DNA of 64,000 nucleotides from Prevotella histicola JCM 15637 = DNF00424 (lineage in GTDB: Bacteria > Bacteroidota > Bacteroidia > Bacteroidales > Bacteroidaceae). Positions 52,636 to 60,929 of this stretch are shown here, in pieces (the first letter of the stretch is position 1; every line of letters begins with the position of its first letter). A program made the translations under genes and the position numbers. The stretch spans positions 87,777 to 151,776 of the forward strand of contig NZ_BAJX01000007.1 of NCBI RefSeq assembly GCF_000613925.1, written 5' to 3'. The notes below the pieces were generated by a model that saw nothing but the letters and a program-made list of their open reading frames with translations, had not been told where the DNA came from and searched no databases.

Positions 52636-53823
52636 TTACTTCAAAACACCAAGTTCTTTACCAATCTTGATGAATGCTGCGATACATTTATCAAGCTGTT
52701 CCCTTGTGTGTCCAGCTGATATCTGTACACGAATGCGGGCCTGTCCTTTTGGAACAACAGGATAATAGAATCCTGTAACATATATTCCTTCATCAAGAAG
52801 TTTGGCTGCATAAACCTGAGAAAGCTTGGCATCATAGAGCATTACTGCACAGATAGCACTCTGTGTAGGCTTGATGTCAAATCCAGCAGCTATCATCTGG
52901 TCACGGAAGTAGTTGACATTCTCAACAAGTTGGTCATGAAGTTCGTTGCTTTCCTTCAGCATTTTGAATACTTCAAGACTGGCACCTATGATGCAAGGGG
53001 CAAGTGAATTGGAGAATAAATAAGGACGACTACGCTGGCGTAACATGTCGATAATCTCCTTCCGACCTGTTGTAAAGCCACCTAATGCACCACCGAATGC
53101 CTTTCCTAAGGTACCTGTATAGATGTCAACACGCCCGTAAGTGTTGCATAGTTCACTCACTCCGTGCCCTGTAGCACCAACAACTCCAGCAGAATGGGAC
53201 TCGTCTACCATGACAAGAGCATCATATTTCTCTGCTAAATCACATATCTTATCAATAGGAGCAACATTACCATCCATAGAGAAAACACCATCAGTAACGA
53301 TGATGCGGAAGCGTTGTTCCTGTGCTTCTTGTAGGCAATGTTCAAGCTCATTCATGTCTGCATTGGCATAACGGTACCTCTTTGCCTTGCAAAGACGTAC
53401 ACCATCAATGATTGATGCATGGTTCAAGGAATCAGAGATAATGGCATCCTGATCCGTGAATAAAGGTTCGAAAACACCGCCATTAGCATCAAAGCAAGCT
53501 GCATAGAGAATGGTATCCTCGGTTTTAAAGTACTCGGAGATAGCGGCTTCTAGCTCTTTGTGTGCGTCTTGTGTACCACATATAAACCGCACGGACGACA
53601 TTCCGAAGCCTCGTTTATCCATCATTTTCTTCGCTCCTTCGATGAGTCGGGGATGATTGGATAGTCCTAAATAGTTGTTTGCACAGAAGTTCAGTACTTC
53701 TTTTCCCTTTACTTCAATTGCTGCACGCTGTGGACTCTCAATGATTCTTTCCTCTTTATAGAGTCCAGCTTCCTTTATCTCTGCCAATTCTTTGCAAAGA
53801 TGGTCTTTCATCTTATTGTACAT
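52636..53823 (-). CDS. kbl: Glycine C-acetyltransferase (2-amino-3-ketobutyrate CoA ligase)
   Basis: PLP enzyme that splits 2-amino-3-ketobutyrate with CoA into glycine and acetyl-CoA. The 395-residue alpha-oxoamine synthase has FCANNYLGLSNHP and GFGMSSVRFICGTQ near the N-terminus, VMVDESHSAGVVGATG with the cofactor Asp and His, and the Schiff-base lysine in DIYTGTLGKAFGGALGG. I chose ATG 53823 (MYNKMKDHLCKEL), the family N-terminus; the frame extends 28 codons further upstream into AT-rich sequence. It is divergent from the threonine dehydrogenase gene, its pathway partner. Confidence 0.94.
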   Translation of the reverse strand: MYNKMKDHLCKELAEIKEAGLYKEERIIESPQRAAIEVKGKEVLNFCANNYLGLSNHPRLIEGAKKMMDKRGFGMSSVRFICGTQDAHKELEAAISEYFKTEDTILYAACFDANGGVFEPLFTDQDAIISDSLNHASIIDGVRLCKAKRYRYANADMNELEHCLQEAQEQRFRIIVTDGVFSMDGNVAPIDKICDLAEKYDALVMVDESHSAGVVGATGHGVSELCNTYGRVDIYTGTLGKAFGGALGGFTTGRKEIIDMLRQRSRPYLFSNSLAPCIIGASLEVFKMLKESNELHDQLVENVNYFRDQMIAAGFDIKPTQSAICAVMLYDAKLSQVYAAKLLDEGIYVTGFYYPVVPKGQARIRVQISAGHTREQLDKCIAAFIKIGKELGVLK

Positions 53824-54008
53824 AACATTAGATTTTTTAATGTTTATCGGTAGCAAAGTAAGGTATAAATATTGAGATAAAGGAGTTTTTATACTTGTTT
53901 TTTGCATTATGTGCGAGTATTTTTATTATTTTTAAGATTAGTATACCATACTTAGTCAAAAAAATATGCTTACTTTGCAGTCTTGTAAACATATACTTAA
54001 AGATATTT

Positions 54009-54962
54009 ATGAAAAATGTTTTGGTTATTGGTTCCACAGGGCAAATAGGCTCAGAACTCACTCGTGAATTGCGAAAACGTTATGGAAATGATAACATTGT
54101 AGCTGGTTTTATTAAAGGGGCTGAGCCTACTGGAGAGCTGAAAGAGACTGGTCCTGCTGCGGAAGCGGATGTGACTAACCCTGAGATGATTGCTAATGTG
54201 GTGAAAAAACACAATGTTGATACCATCTATAATCTGGCAGCTTTGCTATCAGTTGTAGCTGAAAACAAGCCTCGGTTGGCGTGGAAGATTGGCGTAGATG
54301 GTCTTTGGAACATCTTGGAAGTAGCACGAGAAAACGGCTGTGCAGTGTTCACACCGAGTTCTATCGGGTCTTTCGGACCAAGTACTCCACGTGTGCTGAC
54401 TCCTCAAGATACTGTGCAACGCCCTGGAACTATCTATGGCGTATCAAAGGTAACGACAGAGTTACTCAGTGATTATTACTTCAAAAAGTATGGCGTAGAT
54501 ACACGTTCAGTTCGTTTCCCTGGTCTTATTTCGTATGTAACACCTCCGGGTGGCGGTACAACAGACTATGCTGTGGACATCTATTATGCAGCTGTTCGCG
54601 GTGAAGAGTTTGTCTGTCCGATTAAGAAAGGCACGTTGATGGATATGATGTATATGCCAGATGGCTTGCATGCAGCTATCTCTTTGATGGAGGCAGACCC
54701 TTCTCGACTGAAGCATCGTAATGGTTTCAACATCGCTTCTATGAGCTTTGACCCTGAAAAGATTTATCAAACCATCAAGCGTTATAAACCAGATTTCAAG
54801 ATGGTTTATGATGTTGACCCTCTTAAACAAGGTATTGCTGATAGCTGGCCTGATTGCCTTGACGATAGTGCAGCACGTGAAGAGTGGGATTGGTGTCCAC
54901 AGTTTGATTTGGATTCTATGACGGTTGACATGCTGAAGAACCTTGAAAAGAAGCTGAAATAA
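54009..54962 (+). CDS. L-threonine 3-dehydrogenase, SDR (epimerase-like) type
   Basis: Extended SDR enzyme of 317 residues. The NAD-binding GSTGQIGSELTREL is at the N-terminus, the catalytic Tyr-Lys sits in IYGVSKVTTELL, and the FPGLISYVTPPGGGTTDYAV segment is typical of the bacterial and animal short-chain L-threonine dehydrogenases instead of the zinc-dependent Tdh. It would oxidise threonine to 2-amino-3-ketobutyrate, which Kbl then cleaves, so the divergent pair forms a complete threonine-to-glycine route. I placed the start at ATG 54009 (MKNVLVIGST). Confidence 0.88.
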   Translation: MKNVLVIGSTGQIGSELTRELRKRYGNDNIVAGFIKGAEPTGELKETGPAAEADVTNPEMIANVVKKHNVDTIYNLAALLSVVAENKPRLAWKIGVDGLWNILEVARENGCAVFTPSSIGSFGPSTPRVLTPQDTVQRPGTIYGVSKVTTELLSDYYFKKYGVDTRSVRFPGLISYVTPPGGGTTDYAVDIYYAAVRGEEFVCPIKKGTLMDMMYMPDGLHAAISLMEADPSRLKHRNGFNIASMSFDPEKIYQTIKRYKPDFKMVYDVDPLKQGIADSWPDCLDDSAAREEWDWCPQFDLDSMTVDMLKNLEKKLK

Positions 54963-55042
54963 GGTTTTGTGGGATTCCTGTGTGTTTTGTTTGATGCGGG
55001 AAGAAGCATTGTAAACTGACATTATAGTACGACAAAAGATAG

Positions 55043-55085
55043 AAGAGAGGTTGTTGCCACATTGGTAACAACCTCTCTTTGTTTC
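55043..55085 (+). terminator. Terminator after threonine dehydrogenase
   Basis: AAGAGAGGTTGTT / AACAACCTCTCTT arms, then TTGTTTC. The region up to the next repeat (55086-55355) shows no gene, only a TATATATA-containing stretch at 55228. Confidence 0.75.
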
Positions 55086-55355
55086 TATCATTGTGTGTAT
55101 TTCTTCTGGTATGATAGGCGAGAAATAAGGTTGATGTCTTATAGACGGGCTGTGAGTTGGCTAATATCTTTGTTCAGAGTGGTACTAAGAGAGGATTGTT
55201 TGAATACTGTTCCCATGCATACGACGTATATATATAATAAAGTGTAAAGCGATGTCGGGATGGGTGAAAAAGGAGGTGTTGTGGGTGGTAAAATAATCTT
55301 ACAAGTGGCAGGGCATGATGAACTCGAAAAAGAAAGAAATGCTTCTATTTTCACT

Positions 55356-55528
55356 TTTGTAACTAATAGGTTCTCAATGAGTTACAGATAGGCTCGTAAA
55401 AGGGCGTCTTTTGTATTGTAAAAGGGCACCTTTTACACCTCAAAAGGGCATCTTTTACCATGCAAAAGGGCATCTTTTGGAATTCAAAAGATGCCCTTTC
55501 AGAAATCAATAGGGAATTTATCTTACAA
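55356..55528 (+). repeat. Five-core 22-nt-period element, copy 5
   Basis: Leader 55356-55397 with TTTGTAACT / AGTTACAGA arms. Cores at 55398, 55420, 55442, 55464 and 55486 read R, R, R, R, D, where D is AAAAGnnGCCCTTTT. Spacers GTATTGT, ACACCTC, ACCATGC, GGAATTC. The tail ends TTACAA at 55528. It lies between the convergent threonine dehydrogenase and M48 genes. Upstream sequence (GAAATGCTTCTATTTTCAC) is shared with copy 6, so the element may extend a further 25-30 nt. Confidence 0.9.
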
Positions 55529-55605
55529 AAGAGTAGTATTAACTGTTATACAAAGTCCCGTGAACTATTCTTTTTCTATGTATGAATTATTTCCCCGATG
55601 TGTCT

Positions 55606-55623
55606 CCTTATATATATAAGGTG
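55606..55623. repeat. Short palindrome CCTTATATATATAAGG
   Basis: Perfect palindrome preceded by CT and followed by TG, a relative of the ones at 16737 and 63244. Confidence 0.55.
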
Positions 55624-55664
55624 TAGCTGTAATGTTACTCCACCCGTATCAATCATACCTGTGT

Positions 55665-56594
55665 TTATCTTCTTCTGCCTTTAGCTGCAGGTCTTTTGCC
55701 AGCTGGTTTCTTACCTGTTGACTTCCTTGCAGTGCTCTGTTTGCTTGTTGCTTGCTTGGTTGTCACAGGCTCTTCAGGCAGAATCTTCTCTGGCATCTTG
55801 TTCTCTGGGCGCTCAAAACCGTCTTTTGTAGCACGCTTACTCATGGTCTTGATACGCTTGTCAAGGTCTGGATGTGATGAGAACATACGCTGCCACTTGC
55901 TGTCTTTCTTGATACCTTGATCCTCTTCCAGCTTCTTCAGCTTTTCAAAAGACAGTGCTATCGCCCATGGGTTCTTACCGTTTTCCTTCAGAAAATCATA
56001 TCCATAGGCATCAGCTTGACTCTCTTGTTTCTGGGAATAAGTGGCGTTGAGCAATGATTCTCCAAGCTCTCCAAGTTGTGAATCAGTAAGTGCAGCAGCT
56101 TTTCCGTTGCTTGCTGCGAGTCCATCCTTCAGTGCTGAGGTAAGTAAAGCAGTACGGAATCGCTTCTTAGAGTCCTTGTGTGCAACGTGTCCAATCTCAT
56201 GTCCTATAACGCCTAAGAGCTCTTCGTCGGTCATCATATCCATCAAAGAAGAGAACACACGTACGCTACCATCAGGACAAGCGAAGGCGTTAACGTCTGT
56301 GACATAGTACACCTTGAAGTTCAAAGGTATTCCTTCAACGTTTGTTAAGCCTTGAGTTAGTTTGTTCAGACGCTTTGTATAAGGGCTTCTGGCATCACAA
56401 ACCTTGTTGTTCTTGTCCATCCAAGCTATGTATTCTCTTACATAGTTTGCCATGTCTGCATCTGATAATGTGATGGCTTTGGCTGCTTTTACAGCACCGC
56501 CTGCAGCTTTACCGATATTAAACTGAGCCTTCATTGGTGTTACTCCGGCGAAGAGTAAAGTAGCTATACATACACCGTAGAGTTTCTTTTTCAT
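55665..56594 (-). CDS. M48-family periplasmic metallopeptidase
   Basis: A 309-residue secreted protease. Signal peptide MKKKLYGVCIATLLFAGVTPMKAQ, then the M48 catalytic domain with the zinc motif VIGHEIGHVAHKDSKKR and the third ligand in KQESQADAYGYDF. Further, FSSHPDLDKRIKTMSKRA is the usual M48B/LoiP-like ending. A basic, low-complexity tail of about 40 residues (STARKSTGKKPAGKRPAAK) follows, unlike most relatives. Homologues act in envelope quality control. A promoter box is at 56629-56636. Confidence 0.88.
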   Translation of the reverse strand: MKKKLYGVCIATLLFAGVTPMKAQFNIGKAAGGAVKAAKAITLSDADMANYVREYIAWMDKNNKVCDARSPYTKRLNKLTQGLTNVEGIPLNFKVYYVTDVNAFACPDGSVRVFSSLMDMMTDEELLGVIGHEIGHVAHKDSKKRFRTALLTSALKDGLAASNGKAAALTDSQLGELGESLLNATYSQKQESQADAYGYDFLKENGKNPWAIALSFEKLKKLEEDQGIKKDSKWQRMFSSHPDLDKRIKTMSKRATKDGFERPENKMPEKILPEEPVTTKQATSKQSTARKSTGKKPAGKRPAAKGRRR

Positions 56595-56628
56595 AAGAAT
56601 TTTTTAGTTTATGAGTGTTAATTTAGTG

Positions 56629-56636
56629 CAAATATA
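56629..56636 (-). promoter_or_regulatory. -7 promoter box for the M48 gene
   Basis: Minus strand TATATTTG, about 35 nt before the start. The rest of the 56595-56960 gap is AT-rich and carries the argR promoter. Confidence 0.6.
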
Positions 56637-56901
56637 CACATCTTATTTCATATAATCATATGTTAACGTGTTCTTTTTTTAAAAAGATATGCGGGAAGAA
56701 AGATGGTGGTGTAGAACTTTATGGGTACATGATTGATGGGGCTGTTGACTGTCAATCCGTTTCTTTTATTGGACTGTAAGAGTGTATTATGTCATGAGTA
56801 TCGCGGCAATAGAGTATGTTTTTAATTGTTTATAAGTACTGTATAAATATACTATAGTGTATGATATAATTAAATTATTTGTGCATATTTGTTTAGTTTT
56901 G

Positions 56902-56933
56902 TTTGCTTTTATAATATAAAATATATAATTTTG
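56902..56933 (+). promoter_or_regulatory. Promoter of argR
   Basis: TTTG 56902-56905, 20-nt gap, TAATTTTG 56926-56933; ATG follows 27 nt later. Confidence 0.65.
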
Positions 56934-56960
56934 TAGTCTATAACGTATAAAGATTCGTTT

Positions 56961-57437
56961 ATGAAGGTAAAGAATAGTAGACTTGAAGCATTGAAAATGC
57001 TGATTTCCAGCATGGAGTTGAGTTCCCAAGAGGAAGTATTGCGGGTTTTGGAACAGGAGGGTTTCAAGCTGACACAGGCTACATTGAGCCGTGATCTGAA
57101 GCAACTGAAAGTGGCTAAGGCTGCATCTATGAATGGAAAATACGTTTATGTGTTGCCTAATGAAACCATGTATAAACGTGTGACGACCCCAAGAAAGGCC
57201 ACGGAGATGCTACAAAGGAGTGGCTATATCTCTGTAAATATCTCGGGACAGCTTGCTATTGTGAAGACAAGACCGGGCTATGCCAGTGCACTTGCGTATG
57301 ATATAGACAACTCGGAGGCTGATTGTGTGTTGGGAACGATAGCTGGTGACGACACAATCTTTGTGGCTGTGCGTGAAGGTTCAAGCCGAGGACAGATCTT
57401 GGAAGCCCTTTCTTATGTTATTCCAGAGCTTGGATAA
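56961..57437 (+). CDS. argR: Arginine repressor
   Basis: Hexameric arginine-responsive regulator of 158 residues. The N-terminal winged helix (SRLEALKMLISSMELSSQEE, LTQATLSRDLKQLKVAKA) binds ARG boxes. The C-terminal oligomerisation domain carries the arginine-contact motif ADCVLGTIAGDDTIFVAVREG (residues about 116-136). Length and layout are standard. No arginine biosynthesis genes are next to it in the window, and the following 570 nt hold no gene. Confidence 0.93.
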   Translation: MKVKNSRLEALKMLISSMELSSQEEVLRVLEQEGFKLTQATLSRDLKQLKVAKAASMNGKYVYVLPNETMYKRVTTPRKATEMLQRSGYISVNISGQLAIVKTRPGYASALAYDIDNSEADCVLGTIAGDDTIFVAVREGSSRGQILEALSYVIPELG

Positions 57438-57619
57438 CAACTGATACCTTTGTATATCTGTTGGTGAAGTAGGGAAGATGGTTTAAGAAAAAGGCTGTGA
57501 TTGAAATGAGAGTGGCGGTCTTTTGTTGTTCAACTGTGTGATATGTCGACAACATTCTATAGACTGTCACGGCTGCGACGAGGGTTCTAACCGTCACGTT
57601 TGGGTATAGCCTTTTTTCT

Positions 57620-57722
57620 GTATTTGTATCTTTTGTCGCACCGGAGGGTACAGATTGTAATATAGGGGGTATCTTTTTATTATACGAAAGGGTGCCTTTT
57701 ATAATATAAAGAGGTGTCTATA
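57620..57722 (+). repeat. Decayed five-core array, probable copy 7
   Basis: At 22-nt steps, cores at 57642, 57664, 57686 (GAAAGGGTGCCTTTT) and 57708 resemble the AAAAGGGCnnCTTTT core, with AT-rich spacers such as ATAATAT. A weaker one lies at 57620. The sequence just after it, CTATAGAATTGCTGAGG, resembles the end of copy 1 (CTATTGAAATGCTTATG). No TTTGTAAC leader is seen on the left. Otherwise 57438-58011 holds only the promoter of the next gene. Confidence 0.45.
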
Positions 57723-57977
57723 GAATTGCTGAGGTAAGTTTCTTTTTACCTAATTGGATGTTGGTTACATTTTATTCTATATTGTTATGGCAATAGACAA
57801 TGACTCTTATCTTGTGAGAAGGTAATGTGTTTGGAGTCAGTTTTATGCCATGTGTGATGGTAGATAACCAAAGAATGAAATGCACACATAGTGAAAGTTT
57901 GTATATAAAAAGCTCTATTTATTCGATAGAAAACTAAAAAGCTAACACTTTTTTGTGATGAATAGGAGGCAATTAAG

Positions 57978-57985
57978 TATTTTTG
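57978..57985 (+). promoter_or_regulatory. -7 promoter box for the XRE-cupin gene
   Basis: TATTTTTG, with TTTG 22 nt upstream at 57952-57955; ATG at 58012. Confidence 0.55.
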
Positions 57986-58011
57986 TAGGAAATAAATAAT
58001 AGGTATTTGGT

Positions 58012-58566
58012 ATGGAAGAGGCAATAAAGCAGATAGGTGAACGGCTGAAAGGATTACGTGAAGCGTTGGATATTCCAACAAAAGAGATAGCTGATCTGTG
58101 TGGAATCAGCGAAGAACAATATCTGGAAATGGAGTCAGGTGAAAGTGAATTGTCGGTCAGTAACCTGCAAAAGATATCCCGTAAGTATGGTATAGCATTA
58201 GATGTTCTGATGTTTGGAGAGGAACCTCACATGTGTTCTTACTTCCTTACACGTAGTGGAACAGGGATGAGTGTTGAGCGACAAAAGGCATATAAGTATC
58301 AGAGTCTGGCTGGTGGATTCCGTGGAAGGAAAGCTGATCCTTTCATTGTTATCGTAGAACCAAAGCCTGCTGATGCTCCATTGGAGACCAATACACACAT
58401 GGGGCAGGAGTTTGACATGGTGTGGGAAGGTCGATTGGAGCTGACAATAGGTGGGAAGAAGCTGATTCTTGAACCTGGAGACAGCATCTATTTTGATGCA
58501 AACCAGCCACATGGCATGCGTGCTTTGGATGGTAAGGCTGTCCGATTCCTTGCAATTATCTTTTAA
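58012..58566 (+). CDS. XRE-cupin regulator
   Basis: A 184-residue regulator with an N-terminal XRE helix-turn-helix (LKGLREALDIPTKEIADLCG, residues about 13-32) and a C-terminal cupin_2 domain with the MVWEGRLELTIGGKKLILEPGD and NQPHGMRAL motifs (read in parts). Proteins with this layout sense small molecules and often control an adjacent enzyme. Here the next gene, 53 nt away on the same strand, encodes an AMP-forming acyl-CoA ligase, a pairing seen repeatedly in Bacteroidetes; an acyl-CoA or fatty acid effector is a reasonable guess. Confidence 0.88.
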   Translation: MEEAIKQIGERLKGLREALDIPTKEIADLCGISEEQYLEMESGESELSVSNLQKISRKYGIALDVLMFGEEPHMCSYFLTRSGTGMSVERQKAYKYQSLAGGFRGRKADPFIVIVEPKPADAPLETNTHMGQEFDMVWEGRLELTIGGKKLILEPGDSIYFDANQPHGMRALDGKAVRFLAIIF

Positions 58567-58619
58567 GTTGCAGGCTAACTTTATTTCAAACAACTCCCTT
58601 TAACTTCAGAATAACAATA

Positions 58620-60293
58620 ATGATAGAACGTTTTTTAAAGCAGACTCACTTTACTTCGGAGGAAGATTATCGTGAACATCTGCACTTTATAGTACCCGAG
58701 AACTTTAATTTCGCTTATGATGTCATGGACGAATGGGCGAAAACAGCACCCGATAAGGTTGCTCTGTTGTGGACTAGTGAACGCGGTGAGGAGGTGAAAA
58801 CAACCTTTCTTCAGTTCAAAGAAGAGACCGATCGCACTGCAGCTTACTTCCTAAGCCTTGGTATTGGGCGTGGAGATAAGGTCATGCTGATTCTGAAAAG
58901 ACATTATCAGTGGTGGCTTTCTATGATGGCTTTGTGTAAGATTGGGGCTGTTGCCATCCCTGCAACACACATGTTGACGGCGAATGACATCGTCTATCGC
59001 AATCAGAGAGCATCTGTTAAGGCTATCATTTGCGCCAATGATGAATATATCACCACGCAGATTACAAAGGCAATGGCTGATAGTCCAACGGTTGAAGTGC
59101 GTGTTGCTGTCAATTCTTTGGCACAAAAGGACCGTGAAGTACCTGAAGGTTTCCATGATTGGTACGCTGAATGGGACAAGGCACCAGCCTTTGTGCGTCC
59201 TGAAATGGTCAATACGAATGATGATACGATGCTGATGTATTTCACCAGTGGTACCAGTGGAGAACCTAAGATGGTTGCCCATGACTATCTATATGCCCTT
59301 GGTCACCTGATAACAGGTGTCTATTGGCACAATCTTGATGAGCATAGTATTCATCTAACGGTGGCTGATACGGGCTGGGGAAAAGCCGTTTGGGGGAAAT
59401 TATATGGTCAATGGTTTGCTGGAGCAACTGTATTTGTCTTTGATCATGAGAAGTTTACGGCAGAAAAGATAATGCGTGTGATGGAGAAGTATCATGTCAC
59501 TTCTTTCTGTGCACCACCTACTATCTATCGTTTCATGATACAGGAGGATTTCAAGAAATATGATCTCAGTGCTTTAAGATATTGTACTACGGCTGGAGAA
59601 GCGCTTGAACCGGCTGTTTTCCAACGGTTTTACCAGCTGACAGGTATAAAGATGATGGAAGGATTCGGGCAGACTGAAACCTGTATGACGCTCGGGACGT
59701 TCCCATGGATTGAGCCTAAGCCGGGCAGTATGGGGAAGCCTAATCCGCAATACGATGTGAAACTGTTGAGACCTGATGGCTCTGAGTGTGAAGATGGAGA
59801 GAAAGGTGAGATCTGTATAGACACCTCTAAGGGTAAACCTCTTGGTCTTTTTAAGGGTTATTATCGTGATCCTGAGTTGACAGAGAAGGCTTGGCATGAC
59901 AATTTGTACTATACTGGTGACCTCGCATGGCGTGATGAAGATGGCTATTACTGGTTTGTTGGACGTGCTGATGATGTCATCAAGAGTTCTGGTTACCGTA
60001 TAGGGCCTTTCGAAGTAGAGAGTGCTATGATGACACACCCCGCAGTTGTGGAGTGTGCAGTGACTGGTGTACCGGATGAAGTGAGAGGTATGGTTGTGAA
60101 AGCTACGGTCGTTCTTGCCAATGAATGGAAGGAAAAGGCTGGTGACGCTTTGATAAAAGAGCTTCAGAACCACGTAAAGCGTGTGACGGCTCCTTATAAA
60201 TATCCTCGTGTTATTGAGTTTGTTGATGAACTTCCGAAGACTATTTCAGGTAAGATTCGCCGTGTAGAAATTCGTGAAAGGGATAAGAAATAG
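58620..60293 (+). CDS. Acetyl-/medium-chain acyl-CoA synthetase (ANL family)
   Basis: A 557-residue AMP-forming acyl-CoA ligase of the acetyl-CoA-synthetase/MACS group. The A3 motif MYFTSGTSGEPKMVAH is at about residues 205-220, A5 GFGQTETCM at about 350, A7 YYTGDLAWRDEDGYYWFVGR at about 430-450, and the catalytic lysine lies in PKTISGKIRRVEIRERD. The YRIGPFEVESAMMTHPAV segment is the usual hinge region. Substrate is probably a short or medium acid, not long-chain. It is likely cotranscribed with the upstream XRE-cupin regulator. Confidence 0.88.
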   Translation: MIERFLKQTHFTSEEDYREHLHFIVPENFNFAYDVMDEWAKTAPDKVALLWTSERGEEVKTTFLQFKEETDRTAAYFLSLGIGRGDKVMLILKRHYQWWLSMMALCKIGAVAIPATHMLTANDIVYRNQRASVKAIICANDEYITTQITKAMADSPTVEVRVAVNSLAQKDREVPEGFHDWYAEWDKAPAFVRPEMVNTNDDTMLMYFTSGTSGEPKMVAHDYLYALGHLITGVYWHNLDEHSIHLTVADTGWGKAVWGKLYGQWFAGATVFVFDHEKFTAEKIMRVMEKYHVTSFCAPPTIYRFMIQEDFKKYDLSALRYCTTAGEALEPAVFQRFYQLTGIKMMEGFGQTETCMTLGTFPWIEPKPGSMGKPNPQYDVKLLRPDGSECEDGEKGEICIDTSKGKPLGLFKGYYRDPELTEKAWHDNLYYTGDLAWRDEDGYYWFVGRADDVIKSSGYRIGPFEVESAMMTHPAVVECAVTGVPDEVRGMVVKATVVLANEWKEKAGDALIKELQNHVKRVTAPYKYPRVIEFVDELPKTISGKIRRVEIRERDKK

Positions 60294-60651
60294 GCATAAG
60301 ATTTAGTCATACACAGTAGGGGAGGGTAACAAAGGCAGCTTATGTGTACCTCAATGCTTCTCTGATTTATGCTGATGTCACTGACAAATCATGGATATCC
60401 TATGTGTTATCTGGCTGCACGTCGTGAATGATTGTCCATTCTGAAACCATGGATGGGTGCTATAGCAGTCTTATTCTTGTGATTGCTAAATGAGCAATAC
60501 CTGCTGAGATGGTTTCGAAGCGAGTGTTTGAAGCAGTTTGAAGTAGCTGTAGGATTGAGGTGTAGAATACTCTTTTTGATAGTAATGAAATATAATTACA
60601 ATATTTCGCGACTAAAAAATGAGAATCAGAAGAAATCCTTCTTTTTTCAGT

Positions 60652-60824
60652 TTTGTAACTAATTGAAACGTAGTAAGTTATAAAACGTGTTTTAAAAGAC
60701 GCCCTTTTACGTTGCAAAAGGGCGTCTTTTGCAACGTAAAAGGGCATCTTTTATCATGCAAAAGGGCACCTTTTACAATGCAAAAGGTGCCCTTTTAAGA
60801 TTGAGATGTGATTTTTTCTTACAT
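60652..60824 (+). repeat. Five-core 22-nt-period element, copy 6
   Basis: Leader 60652-60693 (TTTGTAACT / AGTTATAAA arms, with a G-T pair). Cores at 60694, 60716, 60738, 60760 and 60782 read D, R, R, R, D, where D is AAAAGnnGCCCTTTT. Spacers ACGTTGC, GCAACGT, ATCATGC, ACAATGC; the first two are reverse complements of each other. The tail ends TTACAT. Cores 1-2 form a perfect 15-bp stem. It lies between the convergent acyl-CoA ligase and TonB receptor genes; 60294-60620 shows nothing else. Confidence 0.9.
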
Positions 60825-60929
60825 TATTTCATGTGTTGAGTGTAATCGTATGAGGATTTACTCAACAGTTTTATATCATTTCAAGACTGATAAACCAGTC
60901 CGTATCGGATTCCTTTCAGGCTTGAATCT

